A stretch of 64,000 nucleotides of DNA from Paenibacillus aceris. Lineage in GTDB: Bacteria > Bacillota > Bacilli > Paenibacillales > NBRC-103111. The position numbers and the translations under genes are program-made. The stretch spans positions 248,001 through 312,000 of the forward strand of contig NZ_JAGGKV010000002.1 of the NCBI RefSeq assembly GCF_017874035.1, given 5' to 3'. Position 1 is the stretch's first letter. Every line of letters begins with the position of its first letter. Shown here piece by piece: positions 17,074 through 26,550 of the stretch. The notes below the pieces were generated by a model. It was not told where the DNA came from. It saw nothing but the letters and a program-made list of their open reading frames with translations, and ran no database searches.

Positions 17074-17874
17074 TTAATATAAATGCGGCCTGCGGTCCTC
17101 AAAGACAGGAATTTTGGCTCTTACACGCACAACTTCCTCTAAATCGATCGTCGCACGCAAAATCGCTTCGCTTTCATCGCCTTCCACGAGCACTTCGCCC
17201 CAAGGGTCAATCACCATGGAATGTCCAAAAAAATCTGTCGTTCCACTCGTTCCTACCCGGTTGCAAGAAACGACATACATTTGATTCTCGATCGCTCTAG
17301 CCATGAGCAGCGTGCGCCAGTGATGCAAACGCGGGTGCGGCCACTCCGCAGGAACGAATAAAATTCTCGCACCATCCAGCGCTAATTTGCGTGCCAGCTC
17401 AGGAAAGCGAATGTCATAACAAATCATCGCGCCGGCTGGAACACCTTCCAGCTCAAATCGGCCAAGCCGGTCTCCGCTATGAAGAAACTTTTCCTCGTCC
17501 ATCAGGCGGAATAAATGAATTTTGGAATACTCCGCAATTTCAGCGCCTTCGCGATCAAACGCATATATAGTGTTCAGCACACGGTCATCTTTTTTATCGG
17601 CAATCGAGCCGCCAATAATATTAACGCTGTTCGCTTTGGCAAAACCGCTCAAGAACGATCTCGTCCGTTCCCCATTCGAGTCAGCCAGCTGCTCAATTTC
17701 GGTCAAGGCGTAGCCGGTGTTCCACATTTCTGGAAAAACGATCACATCCGGTTTAGGGTCGTTTTGAACCGCTTCTTGAAGAAGTTTTTCCAATCGCGCA
17801 AAGTTCGTGTCCGGCTCACCGATCGTGATATCCATTTGAATAAGGGCTAGTTGAAGCTGTTGTGATTCTGGCAT
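17074..17874 (-). CDS. mtnU: Carbon-nitrogen hydrolase, omega-amidase/Nit2-like (266 aa)
   Basis: Nitrilase-superfamily amidase with the Glu49-Lys118-Cys152 triad in VIFPEMWNTGY, YSKIHLF and ICYDIRFPEL. The CYDIRFPEL form is typical of Nit2/omega-amidases, which hydrolyse 2-oxoglutaramate or 2-oxosuccinamate. In B. subtilis such a gene (ykrU/mtnU) belongs to the methionine salvage group, where it removes the alpha-ketoglutaramate made by a glutamine-using transaminase. The nearby mtnE fits that role. The start is set at ATG 17874 behind GGAAGGAGT; the open frame extends upstream without support. It lies 84 bases after a DinB-like gene on the same strand. The gene symbol is by analogy. Confidence 0.8.
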   Translation of the reverse strand: MPESQQLQLALIQMDITIGEPDTNFARLEKLLQEAVQNDPKPDVIVFPEMWNTGYALTEIEQLADSNGERTRSFLSGFAKANSVNIIGGSIADKKDDRVLNTIYAFDREGAEIAEYSKIHLFRLMDEEKFLHSGDRLGRFELEGVPAGAMICYDIRFPELARKLALDGARILFVPAEWPHPRLHHWRTLLMARAIENQMYVVSCNRVGTSGTTDFFGHSMVIDPWGEVLVEGDESEAILRATIDLEEVVRVRAKIPVFEDRRPHLY

Positions 17875-17958
17875 GCTGTAAATACTCCTTCCGGTGGGCA
17901 TAAAAGCCAATACTATGTTATCCATCATAATCGAAAATCTGTTTGAACCCAAGTCCGC

Positions 17959-18486
17959 TCAGGACGGTTTAAAAGTTTTCGATTGACCTCTGGCAATGCT
18001 GAGGGTTTTCCACCCTGTATTTGCCCAGTGTTTGCTCAGAAAAACGATTTGACCCACATGATAACCATAATGAGAAACCTGACGCTGAATGGCCTGAATA
18101 ACGGTTAACTCTTGGTCGCGGATGTGCACAATACTCAGAACATCATCTGGCGTAAGCGCGTTTAAAGCATCAAAAAGCACCTTCCACCCCGCCTCCCATA
18201 ATGAAATGAGCTCTTCCCGCGTGAAATGGCTGCTTTCAAATTCATTGTCGCGCTCCCGCGTCTCCTTCTCTCCGTCCGATGTTAGAAAATCAATCCAGCG
18301 GGATAACATATTCCCATGCATGTGTTTGATCAACACTTCCAAAGAGTTCGACTCTTCATCTAAGGTTTGATAAAAATGCTCGTCTGCTGCCTGCGCAAAT
18401 GCTTGATCCGCCAGTTTTTTCATACTCGCAAAAGCACGAATCGACTCCTCCAGAAAAACTTGTGCAACTTGTGATTGATCAGACAT
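17959..18486 (-). CDS. DinB/DUF1572-family protein (175 aa)
   Basis: Four-helix-bundle protein of the DinB/YfiT superfamily. Likely metal-binding histidines are in LIKHMHGNMLSRW (about residue 50) and in SHYGYHVGQIVFLSKHW near the C-terminus. Superfamily members include bacillithiol- and mycothiol-dependent transferases; this organism makes bacillithiol (bshA and bshB1 in the window), so thiol-transferase activity is possible, but the substrate is unknown. The start is placed at ATG 18486 (MSDQSQ), about 8 bases after AAAGGTG; upstream in-frame starts have no better ribosome site. Confidence 0.8.
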   Translation of the reverse strand: MSDQSQVAQVFLEESIRAFASMKKLADQAFAQAADEHFYQTLDEESNSLEVLIKHMHGNMLSRWIDFLTSDGEKETRERDNEFESSHFTREELISLWEAGWKVLFDALNALTPDDVLSIVHIRDQELTVIQAIQRQVSHYGYHVGQIVFLSKHWANTGWKTLSIARGQSKTFKPS

Positions 18487-18549
18487 GGCTCTCATCACCT
18501 TTCCCAGCATTTGAACTAACTGTATGACAAGCTATGCAAGATGTAAAAT

Positions 18550-18574
18550 CGATTTTTTTCATCACTATGAAAAA
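18550..18574. repeat. A/T hairpin between the DinB-like gene and mtnE
   Basis: TTTTTTCAT-CACT-ATGAAAAAA is a perfect 9-base-arm hairpin in the 153-base gap between divergent genes. It could act as a weak transcription stop or a binding site. No promoter was assigned with confidence here. Confidence 0.4.
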
Positions 18575-18639
18575 AAGACTAATCATGTTACATTTAGGTT
18601 ATTAATTAAAATCCCGACCTCCGGAGTGTGAATTAAAAC

Positions 18640-19842
18640 GTGACGATTCTATCTACTAAAACAAGTGCATTTTCCATACAGCCTGCCGAACGAATGAAAG
18701 GTTTGCCTACGCAATTCTTCGCAACGCTAGTTGGCAAAGCGAACGAACAAATTGCGTTAGGTCATGATGTCATCAATCTCGGGCAAGGCAACCCGGATCG
18801 CCCAACGCCGCCTCATATCGTAGCTTCAATGCAGGAAGCGGCCGCTAACCCTTTGTATCATAAATACCCGCCCTTCAGCGGATTTCCTTTTCTGAAGCAA
18901 GCTATCGCCCAACGTTACAAAGAAGATCACAATGTCGATCTTGACCCGGACACCGAAGTGGCAATCCTTTTTGGCGGCAAAACGGGACTCATCGAGATCG
19001 CTCAGTGCTTGCTGAACCCTGGCGATGTTTGTCTTGTGCCTGACCCGGGCTATCCGGATTATTGGTCTGGCGTTGCGCTAGCCGGCGCGGAAATGGCCTT
19101 TATGCCCTTGCGCGAAGAAAATAACTTTCTTTCGGATTACTCCGCTTTGAAGCAATCGGATCTGGATCGTGCGAAGCTCATGTTCATCAACTACCCGAAC
19201 AATCCGACCGGTGCAACGGCCCCCGCTTCCTTTTATGAAGAAACGGTCCAGTTCGCACAGAAGAATGGCGTAGTTGTCGCCAGTGATTTCGCTTATGGCG
19301 CAATCGGATTCGACGGACAAAAGCCCATTAGCTTCTTGCAAACGCCAGGGGCCAAAGAAGTCGGCATCGAGTTCTATACGCTTTCCAAAACGTATAACAT
19401 GGCTGGCTGGCGCGTAGGCTTTGCGCTCGGCAACCGGGAAGTCATCCGCCTCATTAATTTGATGCAGGATCATTATTACTGCTCCTTGTTCGGAGGCATT
19501 CAAGCTGCGGCAGCAACGGCGTTGACCGCCTCGCAAGACTGCGTAACTGAACTGCGCGATGTTTATGAAAGCCGCCGCAATGCCCTGTATACCGCATTAG
19601 CAAGCATTGGCTGGAACGCCCGTCCGTCCCAAGGCTCCTTCTTCTCTTGGCTGCCTGTTCCGAAGGGGCACACATCGCAAAGCCTTGCCGATCTGCTTCT
19701 CCAAGAAGCAAAGGTAGTCGTAGCGCCAGGCATTGGCTTCGGCACCCACGGAGAAGGCTATGTACGTCTAGGTCTTTTATCCTCGGAAGAAAGACTGGCA
19801 GAAGCCGTGCAGCGCATCGGGAAGCTAAATCTATTCGGCTAA
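18640..19842 (+). CDS. mtnE: Aminotransferase of methionine salvage (MtnE)
   Basis: Class I/II pyridoxal-phosphate aminotransferase, 400 residues. It carries VINLGQGNPDRPTPPHIV, ILFGGKTGLIE, PDPGYPDYWSGV, INYPNNPTGA, the PLP-lysine motif TLSKTYNMAGWRVGF and the C-terminal APGIGFGTHGEGYVRLGLL. These strongly resemble B. subtilis MtnE (YkrV), which converts 2-oxo-4-methylthiobutyrate to methionine, the last salvage step. The start is GTG at 18640 with GGAG 13 bases upstream, a weak site. It is divergent from the amidase pair and directly upstream of the proline T-box. No S-box (SAM) leader precedes it, unlike the B. subtilis salvage genes. Confidence 0.88.
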   Translation: MTILSTKTSAFSIQPAERMKGLPTQFFATLVGKANEQIALGHDVINLGQGNPDRPTPPHIVASMQEAAANPLYHKYPPFSGFPFLKQAIAQRYKEDHNVDLDPDTEVAILFGGKTGLIEIAQCLLNPGDVCLVPDPGYPDYWSGVALAGAEMAFMPLREENNFLSDYSALKQSDLDRAKLMFINYPNNPTGATAPASFYEETVQFAQKNGVVVASDFAYGAIGFDGQKPISFLQTPGAKEVGIEFYTLSKTYNMAGWRVGFALGNREVIRLINLMQDHYYCSLFGGIQAAAATALTASQDCVTELRDVYESRRNALYTALASIGWNARPSQGSFFSWLPVPKGHTSQSLADLLLQEAKVVVAPGIGFGTHGEGYVRLGLLSSEERLAEAVQRIGKLNLFG

Positions 19843-19868
19843 GCGGAAAAATTAGAGGCAGCTGCTTC

Positions 19869-20190
19869 TTTACAAACACTTGTACCCCGTGCTATTCTAT
19901 ATAGAACCAAAAAAGGAAGTCTTCCAAAACTTCTATATCGCAATGTTATGATGGGAATAGTAGGAACGTGCAGCACGTAACCAGAGAGTAAGCTCCACCG
20001 ACTGAGAGAGCTTGCCGTGAACCGATTCCGAACCCGCCCCTGAACCGTCAACGATGAGTTGAACAGTCCCTGCTGTTATCCAGGGAATCCAGAGTTGGGT
20101 GCAGCCGCTATCGGTGTGCGCCAATCTAAGGTGGTACCGCGGAAGCTACAGACTTTCGTCCTTATGTTATGAGGACGGGAGTCTTTTTTT
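19869..20190 (+). promoter_or_regulatory. Promoter and T-box leader of the proline operon, CCG (Pro) specifier
   Basis: A promoter reads TTTACA (19869-19874), 18 bases, TATTCT (19893-19898). Stem I closes through GGAAT (19954-19958, followed by AGTA) and ATTCC (20025-20029); the codon right before the 3' arm is CCG (20022-20024), proline. The distal AGAGAG pair around 19983-20010 is also visible. The T-box core AAGGTGGTACCGCGG is at 20128-20142. The terminator GACT...GAGGAC...AGTC with T-run ends at 20190. Uncharged tRNA-Pro should turn on the downstream operon. Confidence 0.94.
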
Positions 20191-20235
20191 GTACCTACAT
20201 ATTACATATTTGCAAAAGCAAAGGATGGGATTGTA

Positions 20236-21336
20236 ATGACACAGCGCATCGTCGTGAAAATCGGCAGCTCCTCTTTAACTTCAGATACGGGTGGTTTAAA
20301 TCCCGATAAAATCCGTTTTTTCGCATCGGAACTAGCGCAATTGCAGCAGGACGGCAACCAAGTCCTGCTCGTAACCTCCGGAGCGGTAGCCGCAGGCTTC
20401 ACTTCCCTTGGATACCGCACGCGGCCCAAGGTGCTGCACGAGAAGCAAGCCGCGGCCGCTGTCGGGCAAGCGTTGCTTATGCAAGCGTACCATGAAGCGT
20501 TTGCGTCCCATGGCGTGAGCGTGGCGCAAATTTTGCTGACCCGGTACGATTTCTCGAACCGCAAGCGCGTCCAGAACGCGCTGATGACCATCGACGAGCT
20601 GCTGCAGCGCGGCGTCGTTCCCATCATTAACGAGAATGACACCGTCTCGGTGGATGAACTGAAATTCGGCGACAATGATACGTTGTCAGCCCTAGTCGGC
20701 AATTTGGTGAAGGCGAGCAAATTGATCATCATTACAGATATGGACGGCCTGTACACGGACGATCCACGCAAAAACGCAAACGCGCAGCGCATCGACCGCG
20801 TCGCCGCCATCAGCGACGAGCTGTTCAGCTTCGCTGGCGGCTCGGGGAGCGCAGTCGGCACCGGAGGAATGCGCTCGAAGGTCGAGGCTGCCCGCATTGC
20901 GATGCGCGGAGGCGTGCAGGTGTTTATCGGGCGCGTATTAGAGCCCGGCGATCTGCCGATTGCTGTTGGCGGCAGCGGCAAGGGCACGTACTTTGACACG
21001 GCGTTAAACAACTTGCCGGTGAAGAAGCAATGGGTCGGCTTCCACTCGCTGCCCCAAGGGCAAATTCTCGTCGACCCGGGTGCGCGAACGGCCCTGGTCA
21101 GCGGTGGAAAAAGCCTGCTCCCCGCAGGCGTTATCGGGGCTACCGGCGACTTCCACCCCGGCGACGTGGTTGAAGTGCTGAGCAAAGAAGGCCTACTACT
21201 CGGACGCGGTGTCGTGAACTATGCGGCTTGGCAAATACAAGCCGCCGCGGGGTTATCGACCGAGGAAGTACAGAAGCGCGTGGAAGTAGCCAGAATCGAA
21301 GTTATCCACCGCGATGAATGGGTTCCACTGGCATAA
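20236..21336 (+). CDS. proB: Glutamate 5-kinase
   Basis: First step of proline synthesis: ATP-dependent phosphorylation of glutamate. The 366 residues contain an amino-acid-kinase domain (1-260: VVKIGSSSLT, LVTSGAVAAG, INENDTVS, GDNDTLSALV, ITDMDGLYT, GTGGMRSKVEAA) and a C-terminal PUA domain (about 278-355). It is directly downstream of the Pro T-box and 31 bases before proS. The central part of the gene is clearly more GC-rich than its neighbours, which may reflect recombination with a GC-richer relative. Confidence 0.97.
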   Translation: MTQRIVVKIGSSSLTSDTGGLNPDKIRFFASELAQLQQDGNQVLLVTSGAVAAGFTSLGYRTRPKVLHEKQAAAAVGQALLMQAYHEAFASHGVSVAQILLTRYDFSNRKRVQNALMTIDELLQRGVVPIINENDTVSVDELKFGDNDTLSALVGNLVKASKLIIITDMDGLYTDDPRKNANAQRIDRVAAISDELFSFAGGSGSAVGTGGMRSKVEAARIAMRGGVQVFIGRVLEPGDLPIAVGGSGKGTYFDTALNNLPVKKQWVGFHSLPQGQILVDPGARTALVSGGKSLLPAGVIGATGDFHPGDVVEVLSKEGLLLGRGVVNYAAWQIQAAAGLSTEEVQKRVEVARIEVIHRDEWVPLA

Positions 21337-21367
21337 ATTCAAATGTGAAAGCGAGGCACGCCTATCT

Positions 21368-23101
21368 ATGAGACAACAACGAATGCTGATTCCAACTTTG
21401 CGAGACGTCCCGGGTGATGCCGAAGCCGCAAGCCACCGGCTCATGCTGCGCGCTGGTCTGGTCCGGCAGCTCTCCAGCGGGATCTACTCCTACTTACCGT
21501 TAGGGCTTAAAGCTCTTCAACATATCCAAACCATTGTTCGCGAAGAATTGGACGCTGCCGGTGCCCAGGAAATGTTGATGCCGGCTCTGCACCCTTCCGA
21601 ATTATGGAAAGCCTCCGGACGATGGGACATCTATGGTCCCGAACTAATGCGCCTGGAAGACCGGCATGGCCGGGAGTTTGCCCTCGGCGCCACCCATGAA
21701 GAAGTCATAACGACGATCGTGAAGGACGAAATTCAGTCCTACAAAAAGCTGCCTGTCACACTGTATCAAATTCAAACGAAATACCGCGATGAGCGAAGAC
21801 CAAGATTCGGCTTGCTGCGCGGACGCGAATTCTTAATGAAAGATGCGTATTCCTTCGACCGGACCGCAACCGGACTTGATGAAAGCTATCAAAGCATGTA
21901 CAACGCTTATGAACGCATTTTCACACGCTGCGGCTTAAACTTCCGGGCGGTTGAGGCCGATTCCGGCGCAATCGGCGGCACGGATACCCACGAATTCATG
22001 GCACTAGCGGACATCGGCGAAGATACGATCGTCCACTGCCCTTCCTGCCAATATGCAGCCAATTTGGAGAAAGCGGTTGGTCTGTTGCCGCCTTCACCTT
22101 CATCTGCAAGCAAGCAGCCAAAGCTGGACGGTCGGCCGAAAAAAGTGCACACGCCAAAGGTAACAAGCATTAAACAGCTGAGCGAATTCCTTCCTATCTC
22201 GCCTAAGCAGATCATTAAATCTATTGCAATTGAAGCAAACGGTGCGCCTGTCATCGTCCTCCTTCGTGGCGACTGTGAAGTCAATGAGATTAAATTAAAA
22301 AATGTGTTAGGCGCTTCAGAATTCATCATGCTTTCGGAAACCGATATTCAAAAATTGGGTTCCATTGCCGGATTCATCGGGCCAATCGGACTTCAGAACG
22401 TCAAGATCATCGCTGACTCATCGGTGATGGGTTTGCAGGACGCCGTCGTTGGCGCCAATGAAGCGGATTATCACCTCGTACATGTAGATGTAGAGCGAGA
22501 TCTCGCTGACTTAGCTTATCATGACCTGCGTAATGTGACGGAAGGCGAATGCTGCATGTCCTGCGGTCATCAACTCTCTTTTGCCAAAGGGATCGAAGTT
22601 GGGCATGTTTTCAAGCTTGGAACCAAATACAGTCAATCATTAGGTGCTTTGTTCAGCGACGAGAATGGGGCGTCAGAGCCCATCATCATGGGTTGTTACG
22701 GGATTGGCGTTTCACGTGTGCTAGCCGCCATTCTGGAACAGAACTATGATGAGCGCGGAATTATATGGCCTGCCTCCATTGCTCCATTTGCCGTTCATTT
22801 GCTAACGGTTCATGTCCAAGACGAGGTTCAGATGAAATTATCGGATGAGATTTATAAGTCGTTATCTAGGGCAGGTCTTACAGTCCTCTGGGATGATCGT
22901 GAAGAACGTCCCGGCGTTAAATTTAACGATGCCGACTTACTCGGCTTCCCACTACGGATTACCGTCGGAAAGAAAGCCGGAGAGAACATCGTAGAATGTA
23001 AGGAACGCCGCAGCGGACAACAATATGAATTAACGGTCCAACAAATTCTTACGCACTGCCAAACCTTTTTCCAAACAGGAGGTCGATCTTCCCATGAGTG
23101 A
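21368..23101 (+). CDS. proS: Prolyl-tRNA synthetase, bacterial type with editing domain
   Basis: Charges tRNA-Pro. The 577 residues have class II core motifs (RAGLVRQLSSGIYSYLPLG, RDERRPRFGLLRGREFLMKDAYSF as landmarks RDERRPRFGLLR and REFLMKDAYSF, and GCYGIGVSRVLAA), an INS editing domain at about residues 235-400 (ending DADLLG-proximal core excluded) and a C-terminal anticodon-binding domain (about 470-565). The start is ATG 21368; the frame stays open upstream into proB, but the upstream ATG at 21314 has no ribosome site. The stop overlaps proA by 8 bases. Being inside a tRNA-Pro-controlled operon with proB, proA and proC ties charging and supply of proline to one signal. Confidence 0.95.
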   Translation: MRQQRMLIPTLRDVPGDAEAASHRLMLRAGLVRQLSSGIYSYLPLGLKALQHIQTIVREELDAAGAQEMLMPALHPSELWKASGRWDIYGPELMRLEDRHGREFALGATHEEVITTIVKDEIQSYKKLPVTLYQIQTKYRDERRPRFGLLRGREFLMKDAYSFDRTATGLDESYQSMYNAYERIFTRCGLNFRAVEADSGAIGGTDTHEFMALADIGEDTIVHCPSCQYAANLEKAVGLLPPSPSSASKQPKLDGRPKKVHTPKVTSIKQLSEFLPISPKQIIKSIAIEANGAPVIVLLRGDCEVNEIKLKNVLGASEFIMLSETDIQKLGSIAGFIGPIGLQNVKIIADSSVMGLQDAVVGANEADYHLVHVDVERDLADLAYHDLRNVTEGECCMSCGHQLSFAKGIEVGHVFKLGTKYSQSLGALFSDENGASEPIIMGCYGIGVSRVLAAILEQNYDERGIIWPASIAPFAVHLLTVHVQDEVQMKLSDEIYKSLSRAGLTVLWDDREERPGVKFNDADLLGFPLRITVGKKAGENIVECKERRSGQQYELTVQQILTHCQTFFQTGGRSSHE

Positions 23102-24341
23102 AGTCGTTCAAAAGTCCAGATTAGCGAAACAAGCTGCCCAAACGATGGGCAATCTCACAACAGAACAGAAAAACACAGCGCTGCTTCTTATGGCGGACGC
23201 CCTTGTCACCGAACAGCAAGCTATTATTGAAGCAAATGCAAAGGATCTGGAACGAGGCAAACAATTAGGCACCAGCGCTTCCCTGCTCGACCGTCTTGCC
23301 CTGAATGAGTCGCGCATTGCAGCCATTGCCGAAGGTTTGCGTCAAATCGCCGAGCTGCCAGATCCTATCGGAGATACGCTAGAAGATTTTGAACGTCCGA
23401 ATGGTCTTCGCATCCGTAAAATTCGTGTTCCACTTGGCGTTATCGGCATCATCTATGAAGCCAGACCTAATGTTACCGTGGATGCTGCAGGGTTATGCCT
23501 AAAAACAGGCAATGCCGTCGTGCTGCGTGGCGGATCTTCCGCGCTATTTTCCAATGAAAAGATCGTCGAGGTTCTGCACAGTGCCCTTAAACGCTCTGCC
23601 ATTCCTGCCGACGCTCTGCAGCTGATCCTTAGTTCGGATCGCAGCTCTGTCGATGAAATGCTGAAGCTCAATGGCTTAATCGACGTTCTCATCCCTAGAG
23701 GCGGGCATTCACTTATTCAAAATGTTGTCAATAACGCATCCGTACCTGTCATTGAAACAGGCGCAGGTGTATGTCATACTTTTATTGACGAAAGCGCACA
23801 GCTCGAAATGGCTATCGCAATTGGTCTAAATGCCAAAGCTCAGCGTCCTTCCGTCTGCAACGCGATGGAAACCCTGCTTGTGCATGAAGCAGCGGCGGCT
23901 AAGCATTTGAACGTTATCGCGGACGCCTTCACAGGCGCTAATGTGGAACTTAGAGGAGACGAGCGCGCCAGAGCACTTGTACCTAACATGCTGACTGCTG
24001 AAGCAGCGGATTGGGGAACGGAATACGGCGATTATATTTTATCCGTCAAAGTGGTGAAGGATCTCGATGAAGCACTTGAGCACATTCGCGAATTCGGCAC
24101 CATGCACTCGGAATGTATTGTGACGGAAGATGCCTCGAATGCGGAAAGATTTCTACAGGAGGTCGATGCGGCAGCCGTTTATCACAATGCGTCGACGCGC
24201 TTCACGGATGGTTTTGAATTCGGATTCGGCGCGGAAATCGGCATCTCCACTCAAAAACTGCATGCTCGCGGACCGATGGGTCTGCCAGCACTTACTTCAA
24301 CCAAATACCGCATTTACGGAAGCGGACAAATACGTCAATAA
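23094..24341 (+). CDS. proA: Gamma-glutamyl phosphate reductase
   Basis: NADPH-dependent reduction of glutamyl phosphate to glutamate semialdehyde, second step of proline synthesis. The 415 residues have the ALDH-like fold with VPLGVIGIIYEARPNVTVDAAGLCLKTGN (landmarks VIGIIYEARPNVT and LCLKTGNAVVLRGG), the catalytic Cys in RPSVCNAMETLLVH and the C-terminal AEIGISTQKLHARGPMGL. CAGGAGGTCG precedes the ATG, and the gene overlaps the end of proS. Confidence 0.97.
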   Translation: MSEVVQKSRLAKQAAQTMGNLTTEQKNTALLLMADALVTEQQAIIEANAKDLERGKQLGTSASLLDRLALNESRIAAIAEGLRQIAELPDPIGDTLEDFERPNGLRIRKIRVPLGVIGIIYEARPNVTVDAAGLCLKTGNAVVLRGGSSALFSNEKIVEVLHSALKRSAIPADALQLILSSDRSSVDEMLKLNGLIDVLIPRGGHSLIQNVVNNASVPVIETGAGVCHTFIDESAQLEMAIAIGLNAKAQRPSVCNAMETLLVHEAAAAKHLNVIADAFTGANVELRGDERARALVPNMLTAEAADWGTEYGDYILSVKVVKDLDEALEHIREFGTMHSECIVTEDASNAERFLQEVDAAAVYHNASTRFTDGFEFGFGAEIGISTQKLHARGPMGLPALTSTKYRIYGSGQIRQ

Positions 24342-24369
24342 TTTCAAGGAATTTGAGGAGGAATGTTCG

Positions 24370-25239
24370 ATGTCCACAACTTTATCCCAAGCCAAAATTG
24401 CCTTTGTAGGCGCCGGCTCCATGTCGGAAGCCATCATCCGGGGCCTGATACAAACCAAGGTAGCCAATCCGCAAAATGTGTATGTCATGAACCGTTCAGA
24501 TCAAGACCGCTTAGCATTTTTACGCTCTGAATATGGTCTGCAAGCCACTTCCGATCCGGCTGTGAAAGAAACTTTCCTGCGCGAAGCCGATGTGGTCGTA
24601 CTCTGCATGAAGCCCAAAGACGTAGTGACGGCCTTCGCGGATCTTCAGCCGCTTTTGAATGAAGGTCAACTTCTCGTTTCCGTGATCGCCGGCCTCTCGA
24701 TTGCCAAGATCGAGGCGCTGTTGGAATCGAATATGCCGATCGCAAGAACGATGCCGAACACATCCTCTACGATTGGATTGGGAGCTACAGGAATGAGCTT
24801 CTCCACAAAAGTTAATGATACATTCAAGCAGCTCGCAACCCAAATGTTCGAAGCTGTGGGTATCGTTTCCATCGTTGAGGAAGAGAAGCTTGAAATACTT
24901 ACGGGGGTATCCGGCAGCGGTCCTGCTTATGTCTACTATTTCATGGAAGCAATGATCAAAGCAGGAATTGAAGGCGGTCTGACTGAAGAGGATTCCCGTC
25001 AATTAACGCTTCAAACCGTACTCGGAGCCGCTCATATGGTTCAGCATACCCAGGAAGATCCGGCTGAGCTTCGCCGTAAAGTAACATCGCCAAATGGGGC
25101 TACGCAAGCTTCCATTGAAATGCTCGATCGCTACCAGTTTACGGAAGCTGTTGCCAAGGCTGTATTCCGCTCCGCGGAACGTGCCAAAGAAATGGGCGAG
25201 CAAATCGCGGCGCCAAGTCCCGTAAGTAAATTGTCCTAA
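24370..25239 (+). CDS. proC: Pyrroline-5-carboxylate reductase
   Basis: Last step of proline synthesis, NAD(P)H-dependent reduction of pyrroline-5-carboxylate. The 289 residues begin MSTTLSQAKIAFVGAGSMSEAI with the Rossmann GAGSM, then VVLCMKPKDV, ARTMPNTS, and the signature VSGSGPAYVYYFMEAM plus VTSPNGATQASIEML. The start is ATG 24370 behind GAGGAGG, 28 bases after proA; a longer open frame reaches back into proA but has no ribosome site. It ends 42 bases before mtnW with no visible terminator. Confidence 0.97.
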   Translation: MSTTLSQAKIAFVGAGSMSEAIIRGLIQTKVANPQNVYVMNRSDQDRLAFLRSEYGLQATSDPAVKETFLREADVVVLCMKPKDVVTAFADLQPLLNEGQLLVSVIAGLSIAKIEALLESNMPIARTMPNTSSTIGLGATGMSFSTKVNDTFKQLATQMFEAVGIVSIVEEEKLEILTGVSGSGPAYVYYFMEAMIKAGIEGGLTEEDSRQLTLQTVLGAAHMVQHTQEDPAELRRKVTSPNGATQASIEMLDRYQFTEAVAKAVFRSAERAKEMGEQIAAPSPVSKLS

Positions 25240-25281
25240 ATGATTGAGGTCTTATTCTAGTAAAGCAGGTGAGCGTTTTCG

Positions 25282-26550
25282 ATGAGTGCATATTGTTTAG
25301 CCACATATCGGAGTTTCGATGAGAAAGCCGATTTTCATAAAAAAGCGACAGGCATTGCTGTCGGCTTGACGGTCGGCTCCTGGACGGAGCTGCCGGAGGC
25401 GCAAAAAGCGCAAATGGAGAAACATCTGGGGAAAGTCGTTTCCGTTGAGGTTCACGAGCCTGCCCCAGGAGAGTCTAGTTCTAACCGCTATGCCGATATT
25501 ACGATTGCTTATCCCGATGTTAATTTCAGCAGAGACATTCCTGCGCTGTTAGTCACCGTGTTCGGCAAGCTGTCGATGGACGGCAAAATTAAGCTCATTG
25601 ACCTAAAGTTCTCAACTGATTTCCTCTCCGGATTCGCGGGACCGAAATTCGGTATGCAAGGCGTGCGCGACGTCCTTGGCGTGCATGACCGCCCGCTGCT
25701 GATGAGCATCTTCAAATCCGTTGTCGGCTATGAACTCCCGGCGCTGCGCGAACAATTTTATTTGCAAGCGGCAGGCGGCGTAGATCTCATTAAAGATGAT
25801 GAAATCTTATTTGAGAATCCGTTGACTCCGCTTGAGAAACGGATTGAGATTTGTATGGAGGCAGCTGAACAAGCCTCCAAAGAAACCGGTCAGAAGCTGC
25901 TGTACGCCGTGAATTTGACCGGCCCTACTTCAAAGCTGGCCTCCCAAGCCAAAAAAGCGATTCGGGCAGGAGCTAACGCCCTGTTGTTCAACGTTTTAGC
26001 TTACGGCTTCGATGTCCTGCATGAACTGAGCGCTGATCCGGAAATTACGATTCCGATTATGGCGCATCCAGCCATGGCAGGCGCAACGTATCCTTCACCG
26101 CATTACGGGATCTCCCCTTCTGTGCTGCTAGGTAAATTGATGCGATTAGCTGGAGCCGATCTAGTGCTATTCCCTTCTCCTTACGGTTCTGTGGTCATGC
26201 CAAGAGAAGAAAACCTAGCAATTAAACATGTGTTGCTGACAAATGATCTACATAACGATTACAGCTATAATGCATCAGCAGATGCACAACTAAAGCTAGC
26301 CGCTTCCTTCCCTGTGCCGTCAGCCGGTATACATCCTGGCCTGGTACCTCTCATCCTGAGAGATTTCGGCCAAGACGTCATCGTGAATGCTGGCGGAGGC
26401 ATTCATGGACATCCGCTTGGCACAATCGCCGGAGGTAGAGCTTTCAGACAAGCAATCGATGCAACTTTGCAAGGTATTCAGCTTCGCGATTACGCCCAAA
26501 CACATCCAGAATTGCAATCAGCTATTGACACTTGGGGGATTAGAGAATGA
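25282..26550 (+). CDS. mtnW: 2,3-diketo-5-methylthiopentyl-1-phosphate enolase (RuBisCO-like protein)
   Basis: RuBisCO-like form IV enzyme of methionine salvage that enolises 2,3-diketo-5-methylthiopentyl-1-phosphate. The 422 residues keep the loop GGVDLIKDDEILFENP with the lysine that in this family is carbamylated, plus YAVNLTGPT, MAHPAMAGA and NAGGGIHGHPLGTIAGG. The B. subtilis protein YkrW/MtnW is close in length. AGGTGAG is just upstream of the ATG. The last base of its stop overlaps mtnX (ATGA). In B. subtilis mtnWXBD is under S-box control; here it follows the proline operon. Confidence 0.94.
   Translation: MSAYCLATYRSFDEKADFHKKATGIAVGLTVGSWTELPEAQKAQMEKHLGKVVSVEVHEPAPGESSSNRYADITIAYPDVNFSRDIPALLVTVFGKLSMDGKIKLIDLKFSTDFLSGFAGPKFGMQGVRDVLGVHDRPLLMSIFKSVVGYELPALREQFYLQAAGGVDLIKDDEILFENPLTPLEKRIEICMEAAEQASKETGQKLLYAVNLTGPTSKLASQAKKAIRAGANALLFNVLAYGFDVLHELSADPEITIPIMAHPAMAGATYPSPHYGISPSVLLGKLMRLAGADLVLFPSPYGSVVMPREENLAIKHVLLTNDLHNDYSYNASADAQLKLAASFPVPSAGIHPGLVPLILRDFGQDVIVNAGGGIHGHPLGTIAGGRAFRQAIDATLQGIQLRDYAQTHPELQSAIDTWGIRE

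Noticed and set aside
18511..18639. Possible SAM riboswitch upstream of mtnE
   Set aside because: The gap is too short and lacks the S-box core sequences; only an A/T hairpin is present.
20202..21185. 327-codon minus-strand open frame opposite proB
   Set aside because: A by-product of the high GC content of proB; the encoded protein is Ser/Pro/Thr-rich and featureless, and the start has no context.
24130..24369. Upstream extension of proC by 80 codons
   Set aside because: This part overlaps proA in another frame and reads as Arg/Ser-rich noise; the Rossmann start follows ATG 24370 with a strong GAGGAGG.
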